NCBI RefSeq assembly: GCF_949987535.1
Contig: NC_080079.1
Span: 58,645,613-58,709,612, forward strand
Reading direction: 5' to 3'
DNA length: 64,000 bases
From: Balaenoptera acutorostrata
Lineage: Eukaryota > Chordata > Mammalia > Artiodactyla > Balaenopteridae
The position numbers and the translations under genes are program-made. This document shows, piece after piece, positions 63,821 to 64,000 of the stretch (positions within the stretch are counted from its first letter, which is position 1; each line of letters begins with the position of its first letter). The notes beneath the pieces were generated by a model. That model had not been told where the DNA came from. It did not search any database and saw only the letters and a program-made list of their open reading frames with translations.

Positions 63821-64000
63821 TACAATCTTCTTGGATCCCAGTTGGAGACATCCCACAATTAGGATACAAGAAGATTCACAGGGGATAATGTAGCGAGAAA
63901 AAGAAAAACTAGGACGTAACTGAGGGATCTTGAAAATTATCAACTAGGAGGTACAATCCATATTCTTTGTGAAGGTTAAACATTGGGAGAGAAGATCTAG

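Noticed and set aside
63631..63943. Tyr/Ile-rich open frames
   Set aside because: Translation artefacts of the GATA/TATAGA microsatellite.

Overview
The window is a mammalian nuclear intron-and-exon landscape: AT-rich, dominated by old interspersed repeats, with no operon-like or densely coding structure. Several tRNA-derived SINEs of the CHR type (5' end ggcttccctggtggcgcag, A/T-rich tail of ataaataaat) point to an even-toothed ungulate in the broad sense. Their number and form, together with no BovB LINE that I could recognise, suggest a whale or dolphin. This is inference from the repeats, not proof.

All recognisable coding sequence belongs to one gene on the + strand, KCNMA1, the pore-forming alpha subunit of the large-conductance Ca2+- and voltage-activated K+ (BK, Slo1) channel. 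Six exons totalling 529 nt are visible. Four are constitutive: 14352-14461, 27001-27069, 36296-36382 and 42952-43028. They encode the distal part of the RCK1 gating-ring domain and the start of the RCK1-RCK2 linker, and their splice phases join perfectly. Two are known alternative exons. The 12-nt SRKR microexon is at 29449-29460, and the 174-nt stress-axis-regulated STREX exon is at 53464-53637. All splice sites are GT-AG and every reading frame is open. The exon upstream (ending ...SFIK) and the common exon downstream (starting ...EDEQ) were not found and must lie outside the window.

Layout: 1-14351 is intron with a perfect hairpin, MIR/L2/MER5A relics, three CHR SINEs and an AT-rich stretch. 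14462-27000 is a 12.5-kb intron with MER5A, MIR, L2, an internally deleted Tigger1 and two L1/L2 clusters. 27070-36295 is the intron pair around the microexon. 36383-42951 holds a dense run of MIR/L2 relics and two CHR SINEs in inverted orientation. 43029-53463 leads to STREX, with a CaRRE1-like element in its 3' splice site. 53638-64000 is downstream intron with a 39-T tract, a long CT/CA microsatellite, G-rich runs and one short SINE.

The two alternative exons change the cytoplasmic gating ring. SRKR adds a basic tetrapeptide, and STREX adds a cysteine-rich, basic, palmitoylatable and phosphorylatable segment right after the CKACH haem motif. The window therefore covers a central splice-control region of the BK channel. 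I found no second gene, no tRNA or rRNA gene, and no wholly new system. The most unusual non-coding items are the perfect 19-bp hairpin, the inverted SINE pair and two poly(T)-only insertions with target-site duplications.
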